A program made the position numbers and the translations under genes. From positions 1 through 39,684 of the forward strand of contig DATIJL010000019.1 in the NCBI GenBank assembly GCA_035478595.1: 39,684 nt of DNA, written 5' to 3'. Positions 21,197 to 29,869 of this stretch are shown piece by piece. The stretch's first letter is position 1, and each line of letters starts with the position of its first letter. The DNA is from Candidatus Chromulinivoraceae bacterium (GTDB lineage: Bacteria > Patescibacteriota > Saccharimonadia > Saccharimonadales > Saccharimonadaceae). Under the pieces are notes generated by a model, which saw only the letters and a program-made list of their open reading frames with translations, ran no database searches and was not told the origin of the DNA.

Positions 21197-21821
21197 ACAG
21201 CCTCACAATCGTCCCCAAGGTGATCGGTGCAGAGCTGCCGGGACTATCCCAACAGGCACGAATATGAAAATCAACAAATCCGGGACCATTAGTCGTAGCA
21301 GAAGGCACGGCCTCTACCCAAATGCCATAGGCGCTATTTATGCTTGAGTCACTATTATAGATAATCTGAGCAAAGGGAGGTAGTGATGCATTCAAAGGTG
21401 CCGTCATAACTGGTGCGGCGTTCGATACAGTAGCCGTTCGCGCGTTTAAGACAAAGGGGTGCTGGCCTGGCACAGTTGCAGGACATGACACCCCAGATAT
21501 CTGCCCAAAGGCCGACGCACCATCGGCACCCAGACCTGTTGTTTTGTCGGTCATTTTTACCCATTCGGCAGCAGTGCCCGTGACAGCATTTCCATTGTTT
21601 TGAAAGGCTGTCACGTAGGCGTTGTGAATATATCGAATTGCTTCCGTCTGAGCATCCATCTGCTGACGCACAAGGGTAATTTCTAATGAACGCTCTGCCG
21701 TCGAGGTACCTTGATTCATAATCGACATACTACCAACGGCAACCATAGCAAAAACAGCGACGGCAAACAGCACCTCAATGATCGTATCACCCTTTTCATG
21801 CCGCCTATATATCAATCGCAT
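21186..21821 (-). CDS. Type IV minor pseudopilin, PilV-like
   Basis: A 211-residue pilin-like protein with a class III-like processing site: the head MRLIYRRHEKG is followed by DTIIEVLFAVAVFAMVAVGS, with Asp rather than Phe after the Gly and the conserved Glu at +5. The rest is a globular exported domain with two cysteines. It overlaps neighbours on both sides (10-11 nt), so translation is coupled within the minor-pilin operon. Confidence 0.88.
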   Translation of the reverse strand: MRLIYRRHEKGDTIIEVLFAVAVFAMVAVGSMSIMNQGTSTAERSLEITLVRQQMDAQTEAIRYIHNAYVTAFQNNGNAVTGTAAEWVKMTDKTTGLGADGASAFGQISGVSCPATVPGQHPFVLNARTATVSNAAPVMTAPLNASLPPFAQIIYNSDSSINSAYGIWVEAVPSATTNGPGFVDFHIRACWDSPGSSAPITLGTIVRLYEP

Positions 21822-22558
21822 ACACTATCCGTTTCTATTGGTACTTGAATTGCGCTCTGACTAGTTGCATATGGAATAACACGAACTTCCATTCGTCTGC
21901 CCACAAATGTCCCAGGCACAGCATTTACACACAAATCATGCTGAACACTAGTAAGCGCAGCCGAGATCATACTGCCGAGATTCGTCTGCATTCCATCTTG
22001 AGTAAAGGTTACAATGGAACCACTGAGTGGCGAACGAACTATCAGAATAGATAGTGGCATAGGCGAAGTTGTCTTTGGCTTTACCACTTGAGCGCCCCAG
22101 CCCACTACTTGTGTATCTTGATTGATTGGAGAAATGCCAAGCTTGTAGTTATTGGCAATCTCAGCGACGTCACTTACCTGCGCGGTTGTGTTAGGTAGCT
22201 CGTAACCAACAACGTTTGAGGCTGTCAGATTGGTACCTGTTGCATCTATTGTAATAAACCGACCCAAAATAACGCAGTTAGTTGTACCACGAGGTTGTCC
22301 CGCTGACGGATTAGGTGCAACCGACACGTTGCCAGAACTATCACATGTCCAATTTTGGTCACGACTATTCGCTACAGAGGTAACTTGACTATATTGCTGC
22401 TGAATATAAGATTGAAGCGAACTCACACTGTCACGATATCGCTGTTGATTGATAGCAATTCCTGATCCGACCAAAACAGATGCCGCCAAAAGCCCCGTTA
22501 CCGCGAGGAACAGCATGACTTCGATAACGGTAAAACCTGCTCGCTTCATAGTGCCCAT
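21812..22558 (-). CDS. Type IV minor pseudopilin, GspH/FimT-like
   Basis: A 248-residue pilin-like protein. The head MGTMKRAG is followed by FTVIEVMLFLAVTGLLAASVL, a clear prepilin cleavage site and helix. First gene of the four-gene minor-pilin set after pilD. TATAAT at 22567-22572 (minus) lies 8 nt before ATG 22558; ATG 22549 (MKRAG) is the alternative start. No Shine-Dalgarno is present. Confidence 0.88.
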   Translation of the reverse strand: MGTMKRAGFTVIEVMLFLAVTGLLAASVLVGSGIAINQQRYRDSVSSLQSYIQQQYSQVTSVANSRDQNWTCDSSGNVSVAPNPSAGQPRGTTNCVILGRFITIDATGTNLTASNVVGYELPNTTAQVSDVAEIANNYKLGISPINQDTQVVGWGAQVVKPKTTSPMPLSILIVRSPLSGSIVTFTQDGMQTNLGSMISAALTSVQHDLCVNAVPGTFVGRRMEVRVIPYATSQSAIQVPIETDSVCD

Positions 22559-22607
22559 GTGGGCTCATTATAGCATAAGTAGTTTGGAGAGAGTAAGTAT
22601 CCCGCCT

Positions 22608-23486
22608 CTATATAAATGCGTTGAAATACCAAGTCAAAATAACATTACCAAACCATGCTGCGATTACCGTGCCTAAGATAAGCAATGGTCCAAATGGTAC
22701 GTGCGTTTTGCGCGTAAGCTTACCAATAACCATTCCCGGGATCACAATCAGGCAACCAATTAGGTTAGCTGCAAACAAGGCGATGAAGGCCAGTTTCCAA
22801 TCACTAAGTAAAAGTGCTAATGCCAGTCCTAGCTTTACATCGCCAAAACCGATCCACCGCCCTTTCGAGACAAGCCATAGAATGAAATAAAGTCCACTCA
22901 ATATAACAATGGCAATAAGCGCATTGATCGCCATAGCCAACGGATCAAGTGAGCTAAAGATATTGAAGCATGTTGCTACCGCAGCTACACCAATAAGTGG
23001 AAACACGATACGGTTTGGTAGAATGAACCATTTAAGATCGTACGCGAACAAAATCGCCAGGAGCACACCTGCAATAAGCCAGAGTAGGAAATAGGTAAAT
23101 TGTGGCGCTGTTAGAAGCGCTTGAGGCCACATGATATACGTACCAGCAAAGAATATAGCTACACCGAGTTCCATCAAGGGCTCGAACCAACCTATTTTTT
23201 GCTTACAATAACGACACTTCCCTCCAGTGCTTAGCCAACTCACGAGTGGGATAAGATCATACCATGCAAGTCTGTGGCCACAATGTAGACACTGAGAGCG
23301 ATCACTCGTAAAGGTTGATTTAGTCAGCGACTCGAGCGCTTTGTATTCTTTTTGGTTTATTTTTTCACCAGCTGCTTTGTCTTCTTTAAGCTGACGGGCA
23401 CGTAGACGCCATACGGTTGCACCAGCAAAACTTCCCATAACGAGGCCAAAAAGCGCCAAACCCCCTGCAATAATCAATCGTTCCAT
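22608..23486 (-). CDS. pilD: Prepilin peptidase / N-methyltransferase
   Basis: An inner-membrane aspartic protease that cuts prepilin leaders and methylates the new N-terminus. The 292-residue protein has an N-terminal domain with two CxxC pairs (CLHCG near 65, CRYCK near 90) that bind zinc in PilD/GspO. Several membrane helices follow, with the catalytic aspartates in YDLKWFILPNRI (about 150) and GFGDVKLGLAL (about 215, the GxGD motif). The N-terminal domain has an insert with many Lys and Glu. ATG 23486 is chosen over earlier in-frame codons because TATGAT (23494-23499) ends 7 nt before it. Confidence 0.94.
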   Translation of the reverse strand: MERLIIAGGLALFGLVMGSFAGATVWRLRARQLKEDKAAGEKINQKEYKALESLTKSTFTSDRSQCLHCGHRLAWYDLIPLVSWLSTGGKCRYCKQKIGWFEPLMELGVAIFFAGTYIMWPQALLTAPQFTYFLLWLIAGVLLAILFAYDLKWFILPNRIVFPLIGVAAVATCFNIFSSLDPLAMAINALIAIVILSGLYFILWLVSKGRWIGFGDVKLGLALALLLSDWKLAFIALFAANLIGCLIVIPGMVIGKLTRKTHVPFGPLLILGTVIAAWFGNVILTWYFNAFI

Positions 23487-23520
23487 AAGCATTATCATAC
23501 AGTAAAATGGTATGAAAAGA

Positions 23521-23547
23521 AAAATCCGGGACAAATTCCCGGATTTT
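23521..23547 (-). terminator. Terminator of the pilM-pilA transcript
   Basis: An 11-bp stem (23521-23531 with 23537-23547), followed on the minus strand by a run of T (TTTTTCTTTT). It separates the main pilus operon from pilD and the minor pilins. Confidence 0.85.
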
Positions 23548-23565
23548 ATACGCTACACACTCTCT

Positions 23566-24027
23566 CTAGTTGTTGTCACAGGCGATACCACCGCCTTCAA
23601 GCTTCATCTGAAGCGCAACCTTGTGAGCTCCAGCGTTAGTTGTTAAACTTTCTCCATTACAACTTGCACCGACATTTTCATAGATGCTTGGATTAGATGC
23701 GTCAAAAGATGCTCCTGAGGCTATGGGGCCAGGAACAAATTTATAGTCCGTACCCGCTGGATCGGTAAATGAATCACCGTTTGACCGTAGATAACTCGTT
23801 GCAAATCCAACCCAGTCCGATGGTAAGCCACCGCGGTTATTCGATTGGTAGTTAGTCACTGCAGTGATAGCCCGGCTAAGGTCCTGCTTACGCTGCGTAT
23901 CGCGCTGGCTGCGCTGCAATGCAGGTAATGCAATAAATACCATCAAGAAGATCAGAGCGGCAATAGCCAGCACCAAGACGACCTCGATGATGGTAAAACC
24001 TTTTTGTTTTTGCTGTTGAGCGTTCAT
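23566..24027 (-). CDS. Type IV major pilin (PilA/GspG-like)
   Basis: A 153-residue pilin. The head MNAQQQKQKG is followed by FTIIEVVLVLAIAALIFLMVFI, the classical class III site and assembly helix. A helix rich in Arg and Gln and a small globular head with two cysteines near the C-terminus (ASCNGE and GIACDNN), a likely D-region disulfide, follow. Its size, simple architecture, own upstream gap and dedicated terminator suggest the main fibre subunit. ATG 24027 has AGGTGG ten bases upstream; ATG 24036 is too close to that site. Confidence 0.88.
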   Translation of the reverse strand: MNAQQQKQKGFTIIEVVLVLAIAALIFLMVFIALPALQRSQRDTQRKQDLSRAITAVTNYQSNNRGGLPSDWVGFATSYLRSNGDSFTDPAGTDYKFVPGPIASGASFDASNPSIYENVGASCNGESLTTNAGAHKVALQMKLEGGGIACDNN

Positions 24028-24112
24028 AAAATTCATTCCACCTTTCTATGAACATAATATTGGATGCGAACGACGCGCTTATGTTTATGGTAACCTACTG
24101 GCTGCATCTTGT

Positions 24113-25324
24113 CTATACATTTATACCATTGACCAGCGAGTAGATTGGAAGCAAGATTGCAGCAACCATACCACCAGCCACGACTGCAAGAACAACCATA
24201 AGAATAGGTTCGATAGCGGTTGAGATCGCCTTTATCTCTTCGTCAAGCTCGTCTTCATACACCTGAGCCGTCTTCCCCATCATCTCGTCAATCTTACCGG
24301 ATTGCTCGCCAATACGAATCATCTGAGGGACAAGTGGCAGGATGTAATCTTCTGGCTTAAGTGCAGCAGATAGCGCTTTACCGCCCTTCACCTTCTCTGC
24401 CGCTCTGTCGATGCTTCTCGAGACGACCGAGTTATTAACAGCGTTACTGGTGATTCGTAGCATATCAAGCATTGCAACACCCGTCGAAAGGAGTGTCTGT
24501 CCAGTTCGCGCAAAACGCGCCATGTAAAGTTTACGAAACATCTTGCCAAACATTGGCACATTAAGTTTGAAGGTATCTTTCATATGAATACCACTTTCTG
24601 TTTTGAGGTACTGCAAAAAGAAATAGGTACCAATACCGACAACGATGATGATGAGCCACCAAAAGCTCGCAAAAAAGCTAGCAGCAGACACCATCACCTG
24701 CGTAATGAGTGGTAGCGTTTTTTTAAGATCATGGTAGAGTTTTTCTACCTGTGGAACAACAGTGAACAACATGAACGCCAATACAGCAAAAATGACAACA
24801 AGCACAATAATCGGATACGTCAGAGCGCCACGAATTTTACTCATCGTAGCAGCATCTTTTTCTTGCTGAGCTGCTATACGGTTGAGCGACTCATCCAACG
24901 TACCAGAAGTTTCGCCTGCGGCGATTAGTGCCAGGAAGACAGAGTCAAACACTTCTGGGTGTTTTGCAAATGACTCTGAAAGTGACTTACCACCTTCGAT
25001 AGATGCCACAATGTCTTCGATCACCCCTTGAAGTCGCTTGTTTTCAGTTTGCTCAAGCACCGTATGAAGACTCTGAGACAACGGCAAGCCGGCACCGATC
25101 AAGGTAGCGAGCTGACGCGTAAACACCACTCGATCCTTTGTGGTAATTCGGTTCGTAAGACGACCGATCAGACTACTACTCTCATCAATCTCTTGAATAT
25201 CGAGTGGAGTAAACCCCTGGGCAATAAGCAATTTAGCAGCCGCCGTCTCGGAGTCTGCCTGCACAGTTGCCTTAACGATTTTATTCGTTGAGGTATCTTT
25301 TGCCTGGTAGTTAAACTTCTTCAT
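24113..25324 (-). CDS. pilC: Type IV pilus inner-membrane platform protein
   Basis: A 403-residue GspF/PilC protein. It has two homologous cytosolic-helical domains (about 70-190 and 270-390), the first with RQLATLIGAGLPLSQSLHTV and the second with ARTGQTLLSTGVAMLDMLRI. Membrane helices lie near 165-190, 215-240 and 375-398. PilC is thought to turn PilB/PilT movements into pilin insertion or removal. It starts one base after the pilT stop. Confidence 0.95.
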   Translation of the reverse strand: MKKFNYQAKDTSTNKIVKATVQADSETAAAKLLIAQGFTPLDIQEIDESSSLIGRLTNRITTKDRVVFTRQLATLIGAGLPLSQSLHTVLEQTENKRLQGVIEDIVASIEGGKSLSESFAKHPEVFDSVFLALIAAGETSGTLDESLNRIAAQQEKDAATMSKIRGALTYPIIVLVVIFAVLAFMLFTVVPQVEKLYHDLKKTLPLITQVMVSAASFFASFWWLIIIVVGIGTYFFLQYLKTESGIHMKDTFKLNVPMFGKMFRKLYMARFARTGQTLLSTGVAMLDMLRITSNAVNNSVVSRSIDRAAEKVKGGKALSAALKPEDYILPLVPQMIRIGEQSGKIDEMMGKTAQVYEDELDEEIKAISTAIEPILMVVLAVVAGGMVAAILLPIYSLVNGINV

Positions 25325-25325
25325 C

Positions 25326-26396
25326 CTATCCTCTAATTAGCCTTTCAAACTCAGTAAGATCAACAGCAAAGTTACGAGCCTCATCATAAGTTACAGTACC
25401 GCTCTGCACTAAACCGACAAGTGTGCGGTCCATCGTTTGCATACCAAGATCAGCTCCAGTCTGGATAACAGCATCTAGTTGGTGAGCTTTTCCTTCACGG
25501 ATAATATTGCGTACAGCTGGATTGGCAACAAGCACCTCTGCGGCGACCACACGACCACCGCCGATAGCAGGTATTAGTCGCTGAGAACAAATTGCCATCA
25601 AAATGTTTGAAAGCTGTGCACGGATCTGTGGTTGTTGGTGTGGCGGAAACACGTCGATCATGCGATCAACAGATTGAGAAGCACTGTTGGTGTGGAGCGT
25701 CGCAAACACTAAGTGGCCTGTCTCCGCGATAGTAATAGCCGCAGAGATCGTCTCAAGGTCACGCATCTCACCAATCAGCACGACATCTGGGTCTTGACGA
25801 AGACTTGAACGTAGAGCCGCTGAGAACGAGTAGGTATCATAGTGCACCTCTCGTTGAACGATGACTGATTTTTTAGACTTGTGCGTAAACTCGATTGGAT
25901 CTTCAATCGTGATTATGTGATTGGCGCGCTCAGTGTTGATTTTATCAACAAGAGCCGCCAAAGTCGTAGACTTACCAGATCCGGTTGGACCAGTCACTAG
26001 AACCAGCCCTCGTGGATAGTCCGCAAAAGAGGTTACAACCTGTGGCATACCGAGCTCAGTCACAGATTTAATTTCGTTCGGAATAAGACGAAGTGCAGCT
26101 GCCAAATTACCTCGTTCGTGGAAAGCGTTTACACGGAAACGACCGAGTGTGCCAAAAGCAAAGCTAAAGTCAAACTCCTTGTCCTTCATGAGAATCTGTT
26201 GTTGATCTTGGTCAAGAATTGCAAAAATAAGTGTTTCTACTTGTGGCTCATCAAGTGCATTATAGCCGGCGATTGGCGTTAGACTACCATCAACACGAAG
26301 CATCGGAGGCAAACCTACCTGTAAGTGAAGATCGGAAGCACGCTTTTTAACCACCTCTTCAAGTAGTACTTCAATTCTTAGTTCTTGCGTTTCCAT
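25326..26396 (-). CDS. pilT: Type IV pilus retraction ATPase
   Basis: A hexameric ATPase that depolymerises pili. The 356 residues have the N-terminal PAS-like fold (ASDLHLQVGLPPMLRVDG), Walker A GPTGSGKSTT near 135-144, an Asp box, Walker B VVLIGEMRDLET near 205, the His box TGHLVFATLHTNSA near 225, and the PilT-type AIRNLIRE-like segment AVRNIIREGKAHQ near 290. Length is normal. GGTGGAG lies before ATG. It sits between pilB and pilC, which suggests pili that can retract. Confidence 0.95.
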   Translation of the reverse strand: METQELRIEVLLEEVVKKRASDLHLQVGLPPMLRVDGSLTPIAGYNALDEPQVETLIFAILDQDQQQILMKDKEFDFSFAFGTLGRFRVNAFHERGNLAAALRLIPNEIKSVTELGMPQVVTSFADYPRGLVLVTGPTGSGKSTTLAALVDKINTERANHIITIEDPIEFTHKSKKSVIVQREVHYDTYSFSAALRSSLRQDPDVVLIGEMRDLETISAAITIAETGHLVFATLHTNSASQSVDRMIDVFPPHQQPQIRAQLSNILMAICSQRLIPAIGGGRVVAAEVLVANPAVRNIIREGKAHQLDAVIQTGADLGMQTMDRTLVGLVQSGTVTYDEARNFAVDLTEFERLIRG

Positions 26397-26412
26397 ATGT
26401 TCTCCACCCTTC

Positions 26413-28176
26413 TTACGCTGTATCTGACGTCACGCGGTTAACTTCTTCAAGTGTTGTAATGCCCTGTAGTGCTTTTAAGTAGCCGTCCTGACGCATAGTA
26501 ATCATGCCCTGTTCGATTGCCTTACGCTGGATTTCGCTACTCGTTGCGTGTGAGACGATAAGATTTTGGATTTCTTCCGTCACGTCCATCACTTCATAGA
26601 GTCCGGCACGGCCTGCATAACCCCTTGGTGTTTGCGGCGTGTCCCTTCCCTTGACTAAAGTATAAGCGCTTTGGCCTGCTAGGGGCAAGTCTTTATAGCC
26701 TAAATCTGCCGAGACTCGTGCGATATCGGCGCGCGTTCGCGGCAAAAGATGGCCGACAGTCGCCATAATGTTTTGCGTCTCTATCGGTGTTGATTGGTAT
26801 GCATCTCGTTTTGTAGAGACACGGCGAACCAAACGCTGACCGATAATAGTATTTACAGTACTTGCGATGAGGAATGGTTCAACGCCCATATCCAGCAGCC
26901 GTGGTAGCACACCAGCAGCCGAGTTGGTGTGCAGTGTACTAAATACTAAGTGACCTGTAAGCGCCGCCTGGACGGCCAAGCTAGCCGTCTCAGAGTCACG
27001 GATCTCTCCTACCATTACGATGTCCGGGTCCTGACGCAGAATAGAGCGAAGTCCATTTGCAAAGGTCAGCCCCACCTCGCTATTTACCTGTATTTGATTT
27101 ACCCCATCCATCTTATACTCAACGGGGTCTTCAAGTGTCACGATATTAACGGTATCGTTTTTAATTTCTTTAATGAGCGCGTACAGACTGGTCGACTTAC
27201 CCGAACCGGTCGGACCAGAAGTTAACACCATACCATTCGGACGTTTAATGCCCTTACGAATGGCACGTAGTGCACGACCTGCATATCCCATTTGTTCAAT
27301 ATCAAAACTATTGCCCGACTTATCGAGTAAACGAATAACCACTTGCTCTCCCCATACAACTGGACTGATAGCGATACGAAGGTCGACTTCCTTAGCAGCA
27401 ACTTTCACCGTAAATTGACCATCTTGTGGAATACGATGTTCATCGATTTTCATATTGGAAAGGATCTTGATGCGACTTACCAACGCCGGTTCAATTGATT
27501 TTGGCAGCTGCATAATTTCACGAAGCACACCATCTACTCGTACACGAATTTTGAGCGTTTTTTCAAGTGGCTCAATATGCACGTCACTGGCACGAGACTT
27601 AACAGCATATTCCAAAATAGTACTGAGAGCACGACTAATCGGCGAATCTTGGACGATCGTTTTGATATCACTATCAGAGCTTGCGCGCGATTCTTCCTGG
27701 GAAACTTCAGCCGCCTCGTCAACACTAGACAGGTCAGTGCGGTATTGGTCGAGAACATGCCTCACGCCCGCCTCAGACGCCATAAAGACCTTGAGCGGCC
27801 GTTGAATAAGGTTCGCGAGGTAGTCAACCGCCTGCACGTTATTCGCATCAATCATAGCTACAGCAAGACGGTTCTGAACCTCCGCAAGCGGTACGGCCAT
27901 AAATCTCTCGGCAATATCCTCAGGTAAGAGTGTTAAAACATCCTGATCAATGAGACTATTGCTGAGGTTTACATAAGGTACCCCAGAAACCTGTGCAATA
28001 GCATGAGTTAATAGCTCATCATCTACGGCACCCTGTTCCGTCAAAATCGCTAACAACGGTTTGTTGGTTTTTACCGCATCATCCTGCGCCGCATGAAGCA
28101 CATCCTCTGAAACCAGCCCCTCTTCCGTAAGGAGGGTCATGAGTTTTTCTTGCATGTCGTTAGTAAGAAGCGCCAT
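26413..28176 (-). CDS. pilB: Type IV pilus extension ATPase
   Basis: A 587-residue GspE/PilB motor. The N-terminal T2SSE_N/MshEN-type region (about 1-150) includes DVLTLLPEDIAERFMAVPL. The ATPase core has ASDVHIEP near 195, Walker A SGPTGSGKSTS near 320, Walker B IVMVGEIRDSETA near 385 and the His box TGHLVFSTLHTNSA. The usual zinc tetracysteine between the core and C-terminus is missing: the segment after GQRLVRRV has no cysteine. ATG 28176 (MALLTND) is preferred over the longer frame because it begins 10 nt after the previous stop, with AGGGG upstream. Confidence 0.94.
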   Translation of the reverse strand: MALLTNDMQEKLMTLLTEEGLVSEDVLHAAQDDAVKTNKPLLAILTEQGAVDDELLTHAIAQVSGVPYVNLSNSLIDQDVLTLLPEDIAERFMAVPLAEVQNRLAVAMIDANNVQAVDYLANLIQRPLKVFMASEAGVRHVLDQYRTDLSSVDEAAEVSQEESRASSDSDIKTIVQDSPISRALSTILEYAVKSRASDVHIEPLEKTLKIRVRVDGVLREIMQLPKSIEPALVSRIKILSNMKIDEHRIPQDGQFTVKVAAKEVDLRIAISPVVWGEQVVIRLLDKSGNSFDIEQMGYAGRALRAIRKGIKRPNGMVLTSGPTGSGKSTSLYALIKEIKNDTVNIVTLEDPVEYKMDGVNQIQVNSEVGLTFANGLRSILRQDPDIVMVGEIRDSETASLAVQAALTGHLVFSTLHTNSAAGVLPRLLDMGVEPFLIASTVNTIIGQRLVRRVSTKRDAYQSTPIETQNIMATVGHLLPRTRADIARVSADLGYKDLPLAGQSAYTLVKGRDTPQTPRGYAGRAGLYEVMDVTEEIQNLIVSHATSSEIQRKAIEQGMITMRQDGYLKALQGITTLEEVNRVTSDTA

Positions 28177-28186
28177 CGTTACGCCC

Positions 28187-28429
28187 CTACTTACTCGAGC
28201 TCGAGCCGCCCGCTTGATCACCAATAATAACTTGAACTGTTGGGTTAATCGCGTTTGAGTTAAATACACCGGAATCCGGTTGCGCGATATCCGTACTAAT
28301 AGAGTCGGCTGTTTTAACCGTCACTGATTGATTTTGCGTATCACCAATCACCGCCTTAGCTACAAAGTACGCTACCATAACACTGATGGAGGCAATAAGG
28401 ATAATCATTGCTATATCTGATTTTTTCAT
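28187..28429 (-). CDS. Small anchored pilus-operon protein
   Basis: An 80-residue protein with one N-terminal membrane helix (IAMIILIASISVMVAYFVAKAVIG, residues 6-29) and a short polar outer part ending in Gly and Ser. Its start overlaps the pilO end by 4 nt, and pilB follows 10 nt after its stop. By position it takes the place of PilP or another PilO partner, but no sequence family is recognised. Confidence 0.8.
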   Translation of the reverse strand: MKKSDIAMIILIASISVMVAYFVAKAVIGDTQNQSVTVKTADSISTDIAQPDSGVFNSNAINPTVQVIIGDQAGGSSSSK

Positions 28430-29142
28430 GGCTTTACCGTCTTATCTTTTAGATCTACTGTTTTAGCTGGTTCATAGAATGCGTTACCGTTCACCGTAAG
28501 AACTAGCTTGCTACCCTGCGTCTCCACCGCTAGTGTCGTAATATCAATAGCTCGGATAGAACGCTCCAGCCTTTGTAAAAGACTCTTAAGCGCACTAGCG
28601 TTACCGACATCTGTACTTACTGAAAAACGAAAGGTAATTTCATGGTTTGCGCTGTTCGCGTTCGTCGCCGAGTTTGCGGTTGTTGAGGCATCCTGAACGT
28701 TAGAGGTTGTCTGTGATTCAACACCGGCAACTGGGTCAACATTTAACGTCTCAATCGTAAGAGCTGGGTCATTTAAGAACTTCTCTTGGAGTGATGAACC
28801 AAGCGCAGATGAGTTCGCTTCCGACGGAAGCGCATCAAGCACAACCTGGATAGGTTGATTTTCACCCGGCGCCATCGCTGACTTAAGCGCATCATTGGTA
28901 TTGAGTACACGAACTTCGTCTTTTAGCTGACTTATCACTTGATTATTATGAACAAGTGTTGAAGCTGTTTTTGATTTCTCACCCAGAACTTTTTCGTTAA
29001 ACCATGCTTTCTGCAATAAAAAGATAGAAATAACAATAGCAATGCCGACAAGGGCCGACACGATGGCTACCCATGTGAACATCATTCGATTGGCATTTGC
29101 AATCTGTTGGCGTTTTCGAATAGCGACGTCTTCTACAGCCAT
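28426..29142 (-). CDS. pilO: PilO-like type IV pilus alignment protein
   Basis: A 238-residue protein with a cytosolic head, one membrane helix (about 23-45, FTWVAIVSALVGIAIVISIFLL), a coiled-coil-like stretch (about 50-85) and a Ser/Asn/Thr-rich linker. A C-terminal ferredoxin-like part follows (ITFRFSVSTDVGNASALKSLLQRLERS, then IDITTLAVETQGSKLVLTVNGNAF), as in PilO. It probably pairs with PilN in the periplasm-equivalent space. It is placed one base after pilN. Confidence 0.85.
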   Translation of the reverse strand: MAVEDVAIRKRQQIANANRMMFTWVAIVSALVGIAIVISIFLLQKAWFNEKVLGEKSKTASTLVHNNQVISQLKDEVRVLNTNDALKSAMAPGENQPIQVVLDALPSEANSSALGSSLQEKFLNDPALTIETLNVDPVAGVESQTTSNVQDASTTANSATNANSANHEITFRFSVSTDVGNASALKSLLQRLERSIRAIDITTLAVETQGSKLVLTVNGNAFYEPAKTVDLKDKTVKP

Positions 29143-29143
29143 A

Positions 29144-29869
29144 CTAATTTCCTCCTGCCGTATCAGCTGCTTTTTGAGTGAATAGGCTTTGTGGTACGCC
29201 TAGGAACGAATCAGTTGCATTGCTCTGGGTTGGCGCAACAATCGTTGCATTTTGTGCCGTGCGCGAGAAGAGCTGATCTGGATACGCAAAAGTTAATGTG
29301 AAGCGTAGAACTTTTGCTCCGGTGGCATCTTCGCCATAGCTTCGGTCACTGTCATTCATACCACTTGAGAGCGGAACAGACTGTTTTTGACCATTCTCAG
29401 TAAACTGAAATGTCGTTGCGACAATCGTCTTCTTAAAGACATCGAGCGCAGGATAGCCATTGATAGCCTGTGCTTCGACTTTAATTGTCTTAGCCGACGA
29501 ATCAAGAGATAAGTTCGTAATTGCTACATTGTTTGGCGCTGGCGGATTAATAGTCGTCAAAATATCAAAAATACGAGAATCGATGCTTTTTTTATTGTGC
29601 ATATCCGTCAACTTACTTAATTGGTTCTGGATAGTCAGTGTATTGGATACATCTTGAACCTGTGATAATTTGTCGCTTTCGCTCTTGATGGTTCCGTCTG
29701 TTAGCACGCTACGAGCGGTCTGTACGCCAAATACCCACACCGCAAGAACAACAACCACGCCCACAGCAACAATTCCTATCAGAATTGAAAGTGAAATCAC
29801 ACTTGCACGAACACGTTGTGCCTTAATAAGCTCTTGCTTAACATCAGGGACAAGGTTGATCTCAATCAT
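29144..29869 (-). CDS. pilN: PilN-like type IV pilus assembly protein
   Basis: A 241-residue protein that begins with MIEINLVPDVKQEL, the PilN N-terminal peptide that docks in the PilM groove (INLLP-type). A membrane helix (about 24-48) follows, then a coiled-coil-like region and a ferredoxin-like domain. Its ATG overlaps the pilM stop in ATGA. Confidence 0.92.
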   Translation of the reverse strand: MIEINLVPDVKQELIKAQRVRASVISLSILIGIVAVGVVVVLAVWVFGVQTARSVLTDGTIKSESDKLSQVQDVSNTLTIQNQLSKLTDMHNKKSIDSRIFDILTTINPPAPNNVAITNLSLDSSAKTIKVEAQAINGYPALDVFKKTIVATTFQFTENGQKQSVPLSSGMNDSDRSYGEDATGAKVLRFTLTFAYPDQLFSRTAQNATIVAPTQSNATDSFLGVPQSLFTQKAADTAGGN

